Counted from the first letter of the stretch, positions 27,205-36,588 are shown. The stretch is 64,000 nucleotides of DNA from CAYJGJ01 sp964367585 (GCA_964367585.1 CAYIYH010000003.1:1-64000), one strand, 5' to 3'. The notes: a model not told the origin generated them from the letters alone. A program made the numbers and translations.

Positions 27205-28068
27205 CTACTCTTTATTTAATGACTTGAATCGAACTCCTGTACCCCAAACAGACATTATAGGAAGAACTTCCACATAGGCGTTTTTGTCAATTTCCTGTAA
27301 GTATTTCCTAATTATTACAGATTGCTTCGGCGAACAGACACAACTCAATTGGATTCTTTCTTGCCCAGTATAAGCCCCCACTATTTTACGGATAGTTACT
27401 CCTCTAGCTAAGTTAGCCATAATATACTGGGAGATTTCTTCGTGATGCTCACTTATTATCTCATGTTTATACAGTGTAGTACCTATTCCGAACATCACGT
27501 AATCTATAATCTTTGTAAATATAAACTGCGCAATTAGTGCATACATGGCAACTTCAATCCCAAAAACAAATCCCGTACAAACTATCACTAGACCATCTAA
27601 AAAAAGAAGTATAGTACCTAAACTAATAAATGAAAATATGGTCTTATTTAAAATCATTGCTATGGTATCTGTTCCTCCATACGAATAATTTAATTTTAGT
27701 GCGAGCCCTACACCTATTCCGAATAGAATCGAAAATAACATTATAGCGAGTATAGGATCTGAAAAAACAATCGCAATCTGCATTGTCTGCAATACTAACA
27801 TTGTAGTTGGATATAGTATAGAGAGCAATATTATTCTTCCAACTTCATTTTTACCCATTATAATAAAAGCGCAAATCAAAATGATAAACGTAAATACATA
27901 GTAAATATACGTATAATTGATCCCTGTCAAAGCCTCTAATACTATTGCTAATCCTGTTGTTCCACTGGTATTTAATCCATTAGGTTTTAGAACTGAGTTT
28001 GATGCAAACCCGGTTAAAAAGCACGCAATAATCAAAATTAGTAATTCTTTTACTTTGTTTTTTATCAT
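27205..28068 (-). CDS. YitT-family membrane protein (DUF161 + DUF2179)
   Basis: 287 residues: about five membrane segments in the first 200 residues (start LLILIIACFLTGFASNSVL, with GLNTSGTTGLAIVLEALTGI and LNYSYGGTDTIAMIL), then a soluble C-terminal DUF2179 domain (GVTIRKIVGAYTGQERIQLS). This family is common in Firmicutes and of unknown transport function. RBS GGAAGGGG. It is set between SnoaL genes but may be unrelated to them. Confidence 0.85.
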   Translation of the reverse strand: MIKNKVKELLILIIACFLTGFASNSVLKPNGLNTSGTTGLAIVLEALTGINYTYIYYVFTFIILICAFIIMGKNEVGRIILLSILYPTTMLVLQTMQIAIVFSDPILAIMLFSILFGIGVGLALKLNYSYGGTDTIAMILNKTIFSFISLGTILLFLDGLVIVCTGFVFGIEVAMYALIAQFIFTKIIDYVMFGIGTTLYKHEIISEHHEEISQYIMANLARGVTIRKIVGAYTGQERIQLSCVCSPKQSVIIRKYLQEIDKNAYVEVLPIMSVWGTGVRFKSLNKE

Positions 28069-28341
28069 TCTTCCCCTTCCTTCATTTTACTTACCCGATA
28101 TTCTTTTCACAAAATTTTAATCTGTCACTAATGATAGCAGTTATATTTTTTAATGTCAATTTCCATTTATGTATCTTTTCTACAAATTGTACACTTTCAC
28201 ATAAATGTATGTTCCATTTCGAAGTTTCAATTTTGAGTTTAAAATCTATCACTGAATACGTCAGAATCTGAGAACTCCTTTCATGCCATTTATAATATTC
28301 ACCACTGTCTCATTGTACTGCCATTTTAATCCATATTTTAC

Positions 28342-28445
28342 AAAAAAAAAGAGCTTTGAACAATGTAGTTCTGTATTTACCTCAAAATTAGATCCAAAAT
28401 CTATCTTAAGAGGGTGATACACACAACAATGTCATAGCTCTCTTT
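28342..28445 (-). terminator. Long-loop terminator in the 434-base gap 28069-28502
   Basis: On the minus strand AGAGCTATGA pairs imperfectly with TCAAAGCTCT followed by nine T, with a loop of about 80 bases. It probably ends transcripts of the 28503 SnoaL gene. The rest of the gap (28069-28341) shows no coding sense. Confidence 0.45.
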
Positions 28446-28502
28446 CATTATGACTATTAACTCTTTACTTTACGTAAATAAAAAGTAGTATTCTAAATTC
28501 TC

Positions 28503-29528
28503 CTACAAATCAGAAGGATTACAAATCGATTCTGTCCTCTTAAAGATGTCTACACCTTGTAGGCTTAACCAATGCGGTATATCAAAGAAACACCAATTTT
28601 CAGAAATTTTTCCGTCTTTTATATAATAGACATCAAGATCTGCATGTAAAAATATACTCTTGTTTGATCCTGGCATGCCTAACCATCCCCCTTCGGGAGT
28701 TATCGCCATGTGCGTGAAGAAACAAAGAAAATCACCTTCCGCAAAATAGCTACCTACTTCGCCTGCACCCTTAATATCACTGTTGTGGAGACGGTATGGC
28801 ACCCTATGCTGAATCTGATAACGCGGTATAGTGTAGGATGCACCTACCCCACATGGTCCATACCAAATCATATCCTCCGCAAAATCATATCTCAAATATT
28901 CCAATGGAGGTATTTTTACATCTTTTAGGGTTGCAGAACGCTTACTTACCTGAAGAACTATGTCAAAAGTTTTTTCTGCATGGAGTCTTGCAGCTTCTTC
29001 GTCTTCAGCATCCTTGAACATTAGACCGTTATGATCTCGAGGTCCTGGATATACAAAATAATTTCCTGTCTCGGCCATAAGCGGATATTGACCAGCTTCT
29101 TTCATCAATCCAAGTATATCTACAAATATAGCAGAACGAGTAATTTTCCCATCTTCTATACATGAATACTCAAAATACTGTAAATGTTGCATCTTATATG
29201 TGCAACGGATACCCAAGTAGTCTTTATCAAACAATCCCATGAATTGTCCCATGCTCATCACCCAAGTTTTATTATCCTGTCGTGCAGTGCCTGCCATAAA
29301 TACATCTTGTCGACGTTGTATATTTTTGAGAGAATCTTTCAGAGGTTTCCAAAATACTTCGGCAACAGCTTGTGCGCCCGACTGATGCATAAAAGGATAT
29401 ACTCCTTCCCATTGAAAATCGTCAACCATATATTTTTGCAATACATTAACCACTTCATCAGGAGAGCACTTTTCCATTTCCTCAAAGTATGCACGCACAT
29501 AGTCCCTACTTGTTTGATATTTCCCCAT
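28503..29528 (-). CDS. Tandem SnoaL-like protein (subfamily A), duplicate of the 35453 gene
   Basis: 341 residues, two SnoaL-like halves with the subfamily A blocks QRRQDVFMAGT, WVMSMGQFMGLFD, MQHLQYFEYSC, YFVYPGPRDHNGLMF, WYGPCGVGASYTIPRYQ, YFAEGDFLCFFTHMA and DLDVYYIKDGKISENWCFFD. It is nearly the same protein as the one at 35453, and like it stands just downstream of a symporter gene (here a remnant). RBS GGAGGG. Function unknown. It belongs to the first copy of a duplicated block of SnoaL, symporter, AraC and SnoaL genes. Confidence 0.8.
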   Translation of the reverse strand: MGKYQTSRDYVRAYFEEMEKCSPDEVVNVLQKYMVDDFQWEGVYPFMHQSGAQAVAEVFWKPLKDSLKNIQRRQDVFMAGTARQDNKTWVMSMGQFMGLFDKDYLGIRCTYKMQHLQYFEYSCIEDGKITRSAIFVDILGLMKEAGQYPLMAETGNYFVYPGPRDHNGLMFKDAEDEEAARLHAEKTFDIVLQVSKRSATLKDVKIPPLEYLRYDFAEDMIWYGPCGVGASYTIPRYQIQHRVPYRLHNSDIKGAGEVGSYFAEGDFLCFFTHMAITPEGGWLGMPGSNKSIFLHADLDVYYIKDGKISENWCFFDIPHWLSLQGVDIFKRTESICNPSDL

Positions 29529-29611
29529 TAATTAACCCTCCATTTGTTTTTAGCGTTTATAGTCCGAAATGTTTTTCAAAGACTAAATAATTCTTTTAAT
29601 TTTCAACAAAA

Positions 29612-29650
29612 TAGGGAACGAATACTTCTATAGTGAAGATCCATTCCCTA
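29612..29650 (-). terminator. Terminator hairpin after the symporter remnant
   Basis: TAGGGAA pairs with TTCCCTA, with an inner CTTC/GAAG, followed on the minus strand by TTTTG. It lies 40 bases after the stop of the truncated symporter. Confidence 0.55.
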
Positions 29651-29689
29651 AATTGTTATCTATATATTACTTTATTTTACCAATTAGTA

Positions 29690-30357
29690 TTATTGAACTA
29701 ACCAAAGAGCAACAACTTGGATAATAAATAAAACAAGCATGATTGCCGCATATTTATCGAATTTCATTGGTTCAACTGAATCTCCATTGCTATCTGTTAC
29801 ACCTTTTAGCAATTTTCGCGCACCGAAGAATGTATATTGATAAGTACGTTCACGCTCTGCAGGATCCTTAAATATTGTAAGGGCTAAAGCAAATGCTAAG
29901 AACAAAGTGATAATTGTTGAGAACACCCAAGTCCATAAGTAGAAGAATTGCATATACGGACTTGCAACTAGCATTACAGCTGCACCTAAAACGCCTCCGT
30001 AGAACATTGATTTATCATTGACGCTTGGGAAGAAGAAACAACATAGAGCTGTAGCAGTCCCCATACCCAAAAATGGTGCTAATAGATTTCCAACAACTAG
30101 TAGAATAGAAGCCGTTGTGTCTCCGAGATAGACATATACAAATCCTACTGTCAGTATTCCTACAAGTATAGAAACATAAATGTTTATACGGACCGGAGTA
30201 CCTTCCTTTTTAGTAATGTATGGTTCATATAAGTCTTTAACAAATACCGCACTTATTGAGTTTATCTTTGAATCTAGAGTAGACATCGCTGCAGCAAATA
30301 TAACCGCAATAATAAGCCCCTTCATTCCCATAGGCACGTGATTTATCAAAAAATTAT
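29690..30357 (-). pseudogene. Sodium:solute symporter, 5' part deleted
   Basis: Only about the last 220 residues of an SSS symporter remain, from NFLINHVPMG (matching about residue 312 of the intact paralogue) through FAAAMSTLDSKINS to the stop. All N-terminal membrane segments and half of the sodium site are missing. The frame runs on upstream to 30439, but those 28 codons are antisense to an AraC remnant and are not symporter. The break at about 30350-30357 is a direct join to that remnant. The intact copy is at 36630-38225. Confidence 0.9.
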
Positions 30358-30554
30358 GATTACAACATGCGTGCCACCTGCTAGAGCAGAGCAATCTAAC
30401 AATTTCCGAAATTGCCTTGGAATGTGGATTTAGTGACATAAATTATTTTTCAAAAAAATTCCGAGATTATTATTCAGAAACTCCAAGCAACTACAGAAAA
30501 AAATACATTATCCTCGGACCACCACCCAACAGTTCAAATCTACGGCCTCGATAA
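30354..30554 (+). pseudogene. AraC-family regulator, only the C-terminal DNA-binding tail left
   Basis: The plus frame reads LQHACHLLEQSNLTISEIA, then CGFSDINYFSKKFRDYY, then PSNYRKKY, nearly the same as the end of the AraC protein at 38822 (its residues 231 on). A TGA at 30357-30359 sits at the deletion join, and there is no start or ribosome site. The effector domain and first helix-turn-helix are gone. It is fused head-on to the symporter remnant. Confidence 0.9.
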
Positions 30555-30630
30555 ATTATTTGTATATAAAATGCTCGTATTTACTCCATTTTGTGGCACC
30601 TACTGTATCATAAGTATTATTTTACTAAAA

Positions 30631-30669
30631 AAGAGGGAGCTATGTGTACATTTGTACTAGCTCCCTCTT
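30631..30669. terminator. Bidirectional terminator between AraC remnant and SnoaL gene
   Basis: AAGAGGGAGCTA pairs with TAGCTCCCTCTT; inner GTACA/TGTAC-like pairing; A-run on one side, T-rich on the other. The same place in the sister block (42716-42746) also has a strong hairpin. Confidence 0.75.
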
Positions 30670-30714
30670 CGTTTATATATTTATTTACGCTTTCTCTAAT
30701 AATGTGTAGTAAAT

Positions 30715-31785
30715 CTATTCTGCCACATTTATAGTTTGTCGCATTACATCTATTACGTCATATAAATCTATTGCTTCGATACATTTGCCATCTTTCATTA
30801 TATAGTGAGTAATTCCTAACAATGTAATCGGATTTCCTGTAGGCGCACCATATATTCCAAACCCTTCGTGGAACCCTCTAAGTCTATATCTTACTGAAAC
30901 ATGGTGTGTGCCGTCATTTTGGTCGTTGCAAGTAATTCTCTCTATTGTGTACTTTGCATTAGGGAAAGGCGACAAGAAATTTACTAGATTTCCTTGAATT
31001 TCATCATGGCCTACAAGCTTGTGTCCACCTACTGTATGCACCATACAATTATCTGTAAATAATTCTTCTACACGATTTAGTAATTTCAAATTATATATAT
31101 CGTTAAGCAATTCCTTAAACATTTCACCCAGTGAGTCGTCGGCCGCCTTGTATGCCTTCGGCATGCACTGTCCGTCCATAGGCTCAGGCATCCCTGATAA
31201 TTTGAATGGTGTCATCGTTTTTGCCATATTTGTAGCAACTTCAACTGGATCCAATCCTAATTGATTTATTACACTTAAACTATCACGGGCGATCCACTCT
31301 TCGAAGATTCGTCCGTCTTTGATAGAACAGTCTGCTATTGATTTATAGGCAAGTTGTTTTCCTGTAGCCGGACCATATTGGGTCGGCCCATAGTTAGTAG
31401 CAGTTGTCATTTCGCGGTGGGAAGAATAAAATACACCTGGGCTATCTTCTGACCAAATTACATCTTCTGCAATAAGTTTACGATTCGGATAACTATACAT
31501 TGTCTCCAATGTTCCCGCTATAACGCTTGCAATGCCAGCTTCTGTAGAAGAATTCAAGTGCATTTGGGAATCATTGTGATATACGTCATAAATGATACCA
31601 ATCGACCTTTCCTCCCAACACTTGTGAGTCATTCTCAAAATATAGTCTACGACATCTAGATACTCGTCATTAAATCCTGGTAAATCTTGTTTTTTTTCTG
31701 TATTCTTTATATAGTCATTAAAGTCTTTTTTCCCCACAGGGTTAACCGATTCATTACTACTGTAATATACAGGTACATCCTTCAT
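30715..31785 (-). CDS. Tandem SnoaL-like protein (subfamily C)
   Basis: 356 residues from MKDVPVYYSSNESVNP, two SnoaL-like halves: SIGIIYDVYHND and YSYPNRKLIAEDVIWSEDSP, then IADCSIKDGRIFEEWIARD; second half LLNRVEELFTDNCMVHTVGG, FPNAKYTIERIT, HYIMKDGKCIEAIDLYDVID. AAAGGAG seven bases before the ATG at 31785 makes this start best, and the sister gene at 42834 starts at the same place. However, the frame stays open upstream; a GTG at 31971 behind AAAGGA would add 62 charged residues with CATEDTCSSS. Function unknown. Confidence 0.78.
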   Translation of the reverse strand: MKDVPVYYSSNESVNPVGKKDFNDYIKNTEKKQDLPGFNDEYLDVVDYILRMTHKCWEERSIGIIYDVYHNDSQMHLNSSTEAGIASVIAGTLETMYSYPNRKLIAEDVIWSEDSPGVFYSSHREMTTATNYGPTQYGPATGKQLAYKSIADCSIKDGRIFEEWIARDSLSVINQLGLDPVEVATNMAKTMTPFKLSGMPEPMDGQCMPKAYKAADDSLGEMFKELLNDIYNLKLLNRVEELFTDNCMVHTVGGHKLVGHDEIQGNLVNFLSPFPNAKYTIERITCNDQNDGTHHVSVRYRLRGFHEGFGIYGAPTGNPITLLGITHYIMKDGKCIEAIDLYDVIDVMRQTINVAE

Positions 31786-32053
31786 TGAACTACTCCTTTT
31801 ATTATCGACTTTGCCACTTGAACTGCATGTATCTTCTGTGGCGCAAGTTGCTTCATCTTCTTTCTCGTTATTACTAATACTGATTTCTTCTTCGAGCAAA
31901 ATATCTTCTTTTTTGCTTTTTTCTTGCGTCAATTCTTTTTCTTTATTTTTAGCAACAGAATCTTTTTTCACAATAATTCCTTTCCCACTATTTCTTAAAT
32001 CCTCACAACCAAATATCCCAGAGAATGTATATTTTAATCGAGGCAACCCGTTC

Positions 32054-32503
32054 TTATTCCTTCGAATATTTTTGAATCCACTTACTACGAGCAATTATCA
32101 TGGTAATAATTAAAGTAATTACAAAACGAGCGACACTAATATACCACACATTTGCTCCTATTACTGTAAACAACAAAGTAGTTTCGATAAGACTGTGGCA
32201 CATATACATGAAAACTCCGATTATCATAAAATCACGCTTAGACAAAGGATTCTCCTTGTTTAATTCCATCAACGTTCCGGCACCATAGCTAACCCCCATT
32301 AGTATCGCAACTAATAAAGGCAGTATGGCTTTATCATCCACCTTGATGAGTTTAGCAAACCATCGCAGTTTTCTAGACAGTTTATTTATTGCACCTGTTT
32401 GAATTAATATCTCCAATACTATGAATAATGGGATAATAATTATTAAAAGCATCTTGACAGTCGATATTACTCCCGTCACCATTTCGTTTATCATTGGCTC
32501 CAT
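32054..32503 (-). CDS. Small gate-domain (nucleoside-recognition/SpmB-like) membrane protein
   Basis: 149 residues with four or five hydrophobic segments: LLIIIIPLFIVLEILIQTG, LPLLVAILMGVSYGAGTLM, MCHSLIETTLLFTVIGANVW. It matches the Gate half found in spore-maturation proteins and YjiG. Paired with the next gene upstream (12-base gap), the two halves probably form one transporter. Substrate unknown. The pair is inserted in the SnoaL cluster in the same direction, so it may move a compound of that pathway. Confidence 0.7.
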   Translation of the reverse strand: MEPMINEMVTGVISTVKMLLIIIIPLFIVLEILIQTGAINKLSRKLRWFAKLIKVDDKAILPLLVAILMGVSYGAGTLMELNKENPLSKRDFMIIGVFMYMCHSLIETTLLFTVIGANVWYISVARFVITLIITMIIARSKWIQKYSKE

Positions 32504-32515
32504 TTTAAATCCCCC

Positions 32516-32953
32516 TTACCACAGTGCAACAGACCAACCGACAATTATACCAGTAAAGATAGCCATAGCGATTCTAAATACCATAACTGTGCCTGTTGGA
32601 TAACCGATTTTCTTTGCCAATGCAGATTCGACAGGTAAGGAATGTGCCATAAGACATATCATACAAATCGTAGTAATAGCACCACTTGAAAAATCAAAAG
32701 AGCTAATCGCTGCGGCTACACCATATTCGTCTGTGAATATTCCCGTAATAATTGCGACGGAGGCTTCCGGCGGCAAGTTAAAAATACTCATCAATGGTGC
32801 AAGTATAGATGAAAACCAGTCCATTACCGGAGAATATTTCAAGACAACAACCAAAAGATAAATCGGAATCATTACCTTTAATAACATAATAACCGTTTTT
32901 AAACCCTTGATTATTCCATTTTTAAGTATGCTAAAACACTTGCGGATTATCAT
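32516..32953 (-). CDS. Small gate-domain (nucleoside-recognition/SpmA-like) membrane protein
   Basis: 145 residues: VIMLLKVMIPIYLLVVVL, PEASVAIITGIFTDEYGVAA, TTICMICLMAHSLPVESAL, then a last segment FRIAMAIFTGIIVGW. The conserved histidine-serine loop (MAHSL) mirrors MCHSL in its partner, as expected for two halves of a gate-type transporter. The ribosome site is weak (AAGG, about 12 bases away). A family A repeat lies just upstream. Confidence 0.7.
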   Translation of the reverse strand: MIIRKCFSILKNGIIKGLKTVIMLLKVMIPIYLLVVVLKYSPVMDWFSSILAPLMSIFNLPPEASVAIITGIFTDEYGVAAAISSFDFSSGAITTICMICLMAHSLPVESALAKKIGYPTGTVMVFRIAMAIFTGIIVGWSVALW

Positions 32954-32974
32954 TATTTATACAAACCTTTACTT

Positions 32975-33031
32975 ATAATCACGGTACGAGCTAATTGTGC
33001 AAGCACGCTAGATCCTTATCCTCGATTTAAA
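32975..33031. repeat. Dispersed hairpin repeat family A, copy 3
   Basis: Diverged copy with compensating changes: GCTAATTGTGCAAGCACGCTAG keeps the stem of the consensus. It starts 17 bases after the stop of the 33048 SnoaL gene and ends before the gate-domain gene. Confidence 0.75.
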
Positions 33032-33047
33032 ACAAACTATTCTATTC

Positions 33048-33605
33048 CTATTCTTCTATTTGAATAATAACTTGCTCTTGAAAATCTTCTTCCACGACGG
33101 GCTCTTCTGTTAGTGACCATTCCATAGTTTTGTCACTTCCTGCAACCCATTCCCCTGTGATTAGCCATCTTCCGTTGACACGTTCAACAAGACACTCACA
33201 CATAGTAATTAAATTGTCTTCCGATAGTTTCTTACCTGTTGGATTACCTTTTACAGTAGGACCACTTATCGTGTGATTTCTTGAAGTCACTTGAATGAAT
33301 TTAAAAGTATTATCATCGACTTTATGTGCCATAAAATCTTGGAATACTATTTCAAAATCTGGAGCCGCATTTAAACTCCACGCAGTATGGCTTATCTCAC
33401 CCTCAGCACCTGCAAGATTACCTGCTGTACTATGAACCACAACATCATCAGAGTAGCAATTATAAATTGCTCCAATATTACCATAGTTGTGAATGTATAG
33501 AGTATATGCTATAAAAAAATCCTCTACGTCCTTTTCGGTAACTAGTTCTGCACGTTCTACTATTTCTTTAAGACGTTTATATTCTGAATATGATTTATTA
33601 CTCAT
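33048..33605 (-). CDS. SnoaL-like (NTF2-fold) protein, single domain
   Basis: 185 residues: DFFIAYTLYIHNYGNIGAIY, NCYSDDVVVHSTAGNLAG, SLNAAPDFEIVFQDFMAH, TSRNHTISGPTVKGNPTGK, LVERVNGRWLITGEWVAGS, and a very acidic tail ending QVIIQIEE. RBS GAGGAGG. It follows the 33608 gene after two bases, the same paired arrangement as at 20561/21040. Probably the two proteins work together. Function unknown. Confidence 0.78.
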   Translation of the reverse strand: MSNKSYSEYKRLKEIVERAELVTEKDVEDFFIAYTLYIHNYGNIGAIYNCYSDDVVVHSTAGNLAGAEGEISHTAWSLNAAPDFEIVFQDFMAHKVDDNTFKFIQVTSRNHTISGPTVKGNPTGKKLSEDNLITMCECLVERVNGRWLITGEWVAGSDKTMEWSLTEEPVVEEDFQEQVIIQIEE

Positions 33606-33607
33606 CT

Positions 33608-34147
33608 TTATACCTCCTCAACCATAGGTTGATTTTCACGAATTAGCTTTTCAATTTTATAATTACTCTTAATTGTATATTCCTTTGCTATTTTCCATTT
33701 GTCATCTACTTTGCGGAATGTAAATAAAGATTCACCTATATAATCTTTGTTTTCCAATTTTTTAAATGTTGGTCTACCATAGATGCTTGGTCCATTATTA
33801 GTTCCTGTACAATAGTAACGAATGTATGACTTGAATTCATTTTCAAAATCGCCCGAAGCAAATCCTTCTTCTATATCGATCTTAAAATCTGTAAATGCTG
33901 CAATCCACGCCATATTTTCTACTGCGATTCCTTCAGGCGAATTAATAGTGCGCGCATCCGCTGTTATATAAGTTATATCGTCAGCATAATACTCATAAAC
34001 ATATCCAACCATTTTGAAATTGAAAATCAATGTCATTAATACTTTTGTATATTCAACAGCATCCTCACGATTCTTTACATCTGCATACTTTTCTAGCAGT
34101 TCCTCGAGCTTTGCTCGTTCTTGCAAAATTTTTGTAGAATTATCCAT
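33608..34147 (-). CDS. SnoaL-like (NTF2-fold) protein, single domain
   Basis: 179 residues from MDNSTKILQER; GGAGG stands six bases before this ATG (34147), so the 13 codons that precede it in frame are not used. The domain reads TKVLMTLIFNFKMVGYVYEY, YADDITYITADARTINSP, FTDFKIDIEEGFASGDFE, YCTGTNNGPSIYGRPTFK, KVDDKWKIAKEYTIKSN, then an acidic tail. It is the upstream partner of the 33048 gene. Confidence 0.78.
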   Translation of the reverse strand: MDNSTKILQERAKLEELLEKYADVKNREDAVEYTKVLMTLIFNFKMVGYVYEYYADDITYITADARTINSPEGIAVENMAWIAAFTDFKIDIEEGFASGDFENEFKSYIRYYCTGTNNGPSIYGRPTFKKLENKDYIGESLFTFRKVDDKWKIAKEYTIKSNYKIEKLIRENQPMVEEV

Positions 34148-34196
34148 TATATCCTCCATGATACACTGAGAGACAAAAAGCCTCACTCAGTGCCTG

Positions 34197-34238
34197 ATAT
34201 AACCATCGGCACGGATTATCGCGCAAGGACGTCTACCC
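34197..34238. repeat. Dispersed hairpin repeat family A, copy 4 (partial)
   Basis: Keeps ACCATCGGCACGGATTATCG and CGCAAGGACG but loses the TTAGCC-CTCGATTT end. A flanking CATCGGCA/TGCCGATG closes it as a new hairpin. It lies between the 34279 and 33608 genes. Confidence 0.65.
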
Positions 34239-34278
34239 TTTTGCCGATGATTATAATATTATTATAAATTACTTATTA

Positions 34279-35283
34279 CTATGCTTTAGGGTTTATTATT
34301 CCACTAGTACGTTCGAAGATGTTTACCCCTTGTTGGTACAACCAATATGGTAAGTCAATTAAACACCAGTTTTCAGAAATTCTGCCATCCTTGATATAGT
34401 ATATATCTAAGTCACCACGCATGCTAATTCCCTTGCTGCCTCCAGCCATGCCTAACCAGCCACCTTTACTAGATGCAGTCATATCTGCATAGTAACAGAC
34501 GAAATCACCTTCTGCGAACCATGCATGGATTTCATCGATAGTTGTATCGTATAGCCCTTTTCTAAAATGCATTTGGTCTTGAGTTTGATAACGAGGAATC
34601 GTATATACAGCACCTATACCACAAGGGCCGTACCATATTAAGTCCTCAGTCCAAAACTTGCTCAAAGTTTCCGCAGGAGTATATAATTCTTCATTTACAT
34701 TATCACCCAAGTAATCCATCATACGTTTAGTAGCTTGGAATGACGCCTCGCTCTTTTCGTATGGAGCATCTTCGTACATCAAACCATTGTGTTCTCTTGG
34801 TCCTGGATAAACGAAATAGTGTCCAGTCTCAGGAGGCAGTGGGTAGCAACCCGCTTCTTTCATGAATCCTAGTAAATCTACGAACATCGCACTGTGCTTT
34901 ATTTTGCCATCTTCGATCATCGAAAACTCTACATATTGTAAATGTTGCATTTTTCGTGTAATGCGAATACCTAAGAACTCTTTATCAAAAAGTCCCATAA
35001 ATTGCCCCATGCTTGTTACCCATGTCTTTCCATCGGTAGCCACTCCGGCCATAAATACGTCTTGTCTACGTTGCATAGATGATAGACTTTCTTTGACAGG
35101 CTTCCAGAATTTTTCTGCTACTTCCTCTGTGCCAGATAAATGCATGAAAGGAAAAACTCCTTCCCAAGTGTAATCAGGTGCCATGTATTTTTTCAATACA
35201 TCATTCACCTCTTCAGGGCTACACTTTTCCATTTCTTCAAAATAATCTCTTACGAGTCTTTTTGGTTCTGTAAATTTTCCCAT
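34279..35283 (-). CDS. Tandem SnoaL-like protein (subfamily A)
   Basis: 334 residues; all subfamily A blocks are present: SMQRRQDVFMAGVATDGK, WVTSMGQFMGLFD, MQHLQYVEFSM, SAMFVDLLGFMKEAGCYPL, HYFVYPGPREHNGLMYEDA, IWYGPCGIGAVYTIPRYQ, WFAEGDFVCYYADM, GGWLGMAGGSKG, DLDIYYIKDGRISENWCLID. It is closest to the 21742 gene (both have CYPLPPETGHYF and end in IFERTS/T). RBS AGGAG. Function unknown. Confidence 0.8.
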   Translation of the reverse strand: MGKFTEPKRLVRDYFEEMEKCSPEEVNDVLKKYMAPDYTWEGVFPFMHLSGTEEVAEKFWKPVKESLSSMQRRQDVFMAGVATDGKTWVTSMGQFMGLFDKEFLGIRITRKMQHLQYVEFSMIEDGKIKHSAMFVDLLGFMKEAGCYPLPPETGHYFVYPGPREHNGLMYEDAPYEKSEASFQATKRMMDYLGDNVNEELYTPAETLSKFWTEDLIWYGPCGIGAVYTIPRYQTQDQMHFRKGLYDTTIDEIHAWFAEGDFVCYYADMTASSKGGWLGMAGGSKGISMRGDLDIYYIKDGRISENWCLIDLPYWLYQQGVNIFERTSGIINPKA

Positions 35284-35393
35284 AATTTTTCTCCTATATC
35301 TTTTATTATTTAAACTACATATATATTAAATCGAATACAAGGCATATTATTTCACCCACTCGCCTCGTATCGATCTTAATTCCTTATTTTTGA

Positions 35394-35450
35394 TTACAAC
35401 CACGTCACGAACTAACCGTGCAAGCACGTTAGCTCCTTAGCCTCAATTTA
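35394..35450. repeat. Dispersed hairpin repeat family A, copy 5
   Basis: Nearly full copy: CACGAACTAACCGTGCAAG then CACGTTAGCTCCTTAGCCTC. It begins two bases after the stop of the 35453 gene. Confidence 0.75.
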
Positions 35451-35452
35451 AA

Positions 35453-36472
35453 TTAAGAAGGGTTGCATATTTCTGCTGTTCTCTTAAATATGTCTACACC
35501 TTGCAAGCTCAACCAATGTGGTATATCAAAGAAACACCAGTTTTCGGATATTTTTCCATCTTTCACATAATACACATCTAAGTCCGCATGTAAAAATACG
35601 TTGCGATTAGACCCAGGCATACCTAACCATCCACCTTCGGGCGTTAATGCCATATGTGTGAAGAAACAAAGAAAATCACCTTCGGCAAAATACCCGCCTA
35701 TTTCTCCCGCACCCTTAATATCACTATTGTATAGTCGATATGGCAATCTATGCTGTTCCTGGTATCGAGGAATAGTATAAGATGCGCCTACACCACACGG
35801 CCCATACCAAATCATATCTTCCGCAAAATCGTATCTCAAGTAATCTAATGGTGGTGTATTCGTATTTTTCAATGTGCTAGAACGCTTGCTCACTTGTAAT
35901 ACGATGTCAAACGTCTTTGCTGCATGCGCTTCGGCCGCAGCCTCATCTTCGGCATCGTTATAGTGTAAGCCATTATGGTCACGAGGTCCAGGATAAACAA
36001 AGTAATTTCCTGTTTCAGCCATCAGTGGATACTGTCCAGCCTCTTTCATAAGACCAAGAATGTCTACAAAAATTGCAGATCTGATTATTTTTCCATTCTC
36101 TAAACATGAGAACTCAAAGTATTGCAAGTGTTGCATCTTACAAGTTCGGCGGATGCCAAGAAAGTCTTCATCGAATAGCCCCATGAATTGTCCCATACTC
36201 ATGACCCATGTTTTATTGTCTTCCCAAGCGGTACCAGCCATGAATACATCTTGACGTCGTTGCATATTCTTTAGAGATTTTTTTAACGGTTTCCAAAATG
36301 TTTCCGCAACAGCTTCTGCACCAGTCTGATGCATGAATGGATATACCCCTTCCCACATAAAATCAATAGCCATATATTTTTGTAACACTTTTACCGCATC
36401 GTCAGGGGAGCATTTTTCCATTTCTTCGAAATATGCGCGTACATGATCTCTACTTTCCTGATATTTTCCCAT
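35453..36472 (-). CDS. Tandem SnoaL-like protein (subfamily A), duplicate of the 28503 gene
   Basis: 339 residues with the same blocks as the 28503 protein (NMQRRQDVFMAGTAWEDNK, MQHLQYFEFSCLENGKI, YFVYPGPRDHNGLHYNDA, IWYGPCGVGASYTIPRYQ, FAEGDFLCFFTHMA, DLDVYYVKDGKISENWCFFD). RBS AGGAG. It lies 157 bases after the intact symporter gene across a terminator. It belongs to the second copy of the duplicated block. Function unknown. Confidence 0.8.
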   Translation of the reverse strand: MGKYQESRDHVRAYFEEMEKCSPDDAVKVLQKYMAIDFMWEGVYPFMHQTGAEAVAETFWKPLKKSLKNMQRRQDVFMAGTAWEDNKTWVMSMGQFMGLFDEDFLGIRRTCKMQHLQYFEFSCLENGKIIRSAIFVDILGLMKEAGQYPLMAETGNYFVYPGPRDHNGLHYNDAEDEAAAEAHAAKTFDIVLQVSKRSSTLKNTNTPPLDYLRYDFAEDMIWYGPCGVGASYTIPRYQEQHRLPYRLYNSDIKGAGEIGGYFAEGDFLCFFTHMALTPEGGWLGMPGSNRNVFLHADLDVYYVKDGKISENWCFFDIPHWLSLQGVDIFKRTAEICNPS

Positions 36473-36555
36473 ATATAAAATCTCCTAGTATCTGAATTCG
36501 ATGCCACAATTTTGGGCACCTTCCCCAGACGTTATTTATTTTTCTTTACAGAAAA

Positions 36556-36588
36556 AAGAAATGGAGAGCATATAATTCTCCATTTCTT
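36556..36588 (-). terminator. Rho-independent terminator after the intact symporter gene
   Basis: AAGAAATGGAGA pairs perfectly with TCTCCATTTCTT; on the minus strand the hairpin runs into TTTTTTC. It lies 42 bases after the symporter stop. Confidence 0.8.

Noticed and set aside
30358..30439. N-terminal 28 residues of the truncated symporter frame
   Set aside because: They are antisense to the AraC remnant and have no symporter character.
32031..32043. Inverted fragment of repeat A (TTTTAATCGAGGC)
   Set aside because: Only 13 matching bases inside a coding overlap; may be chance.
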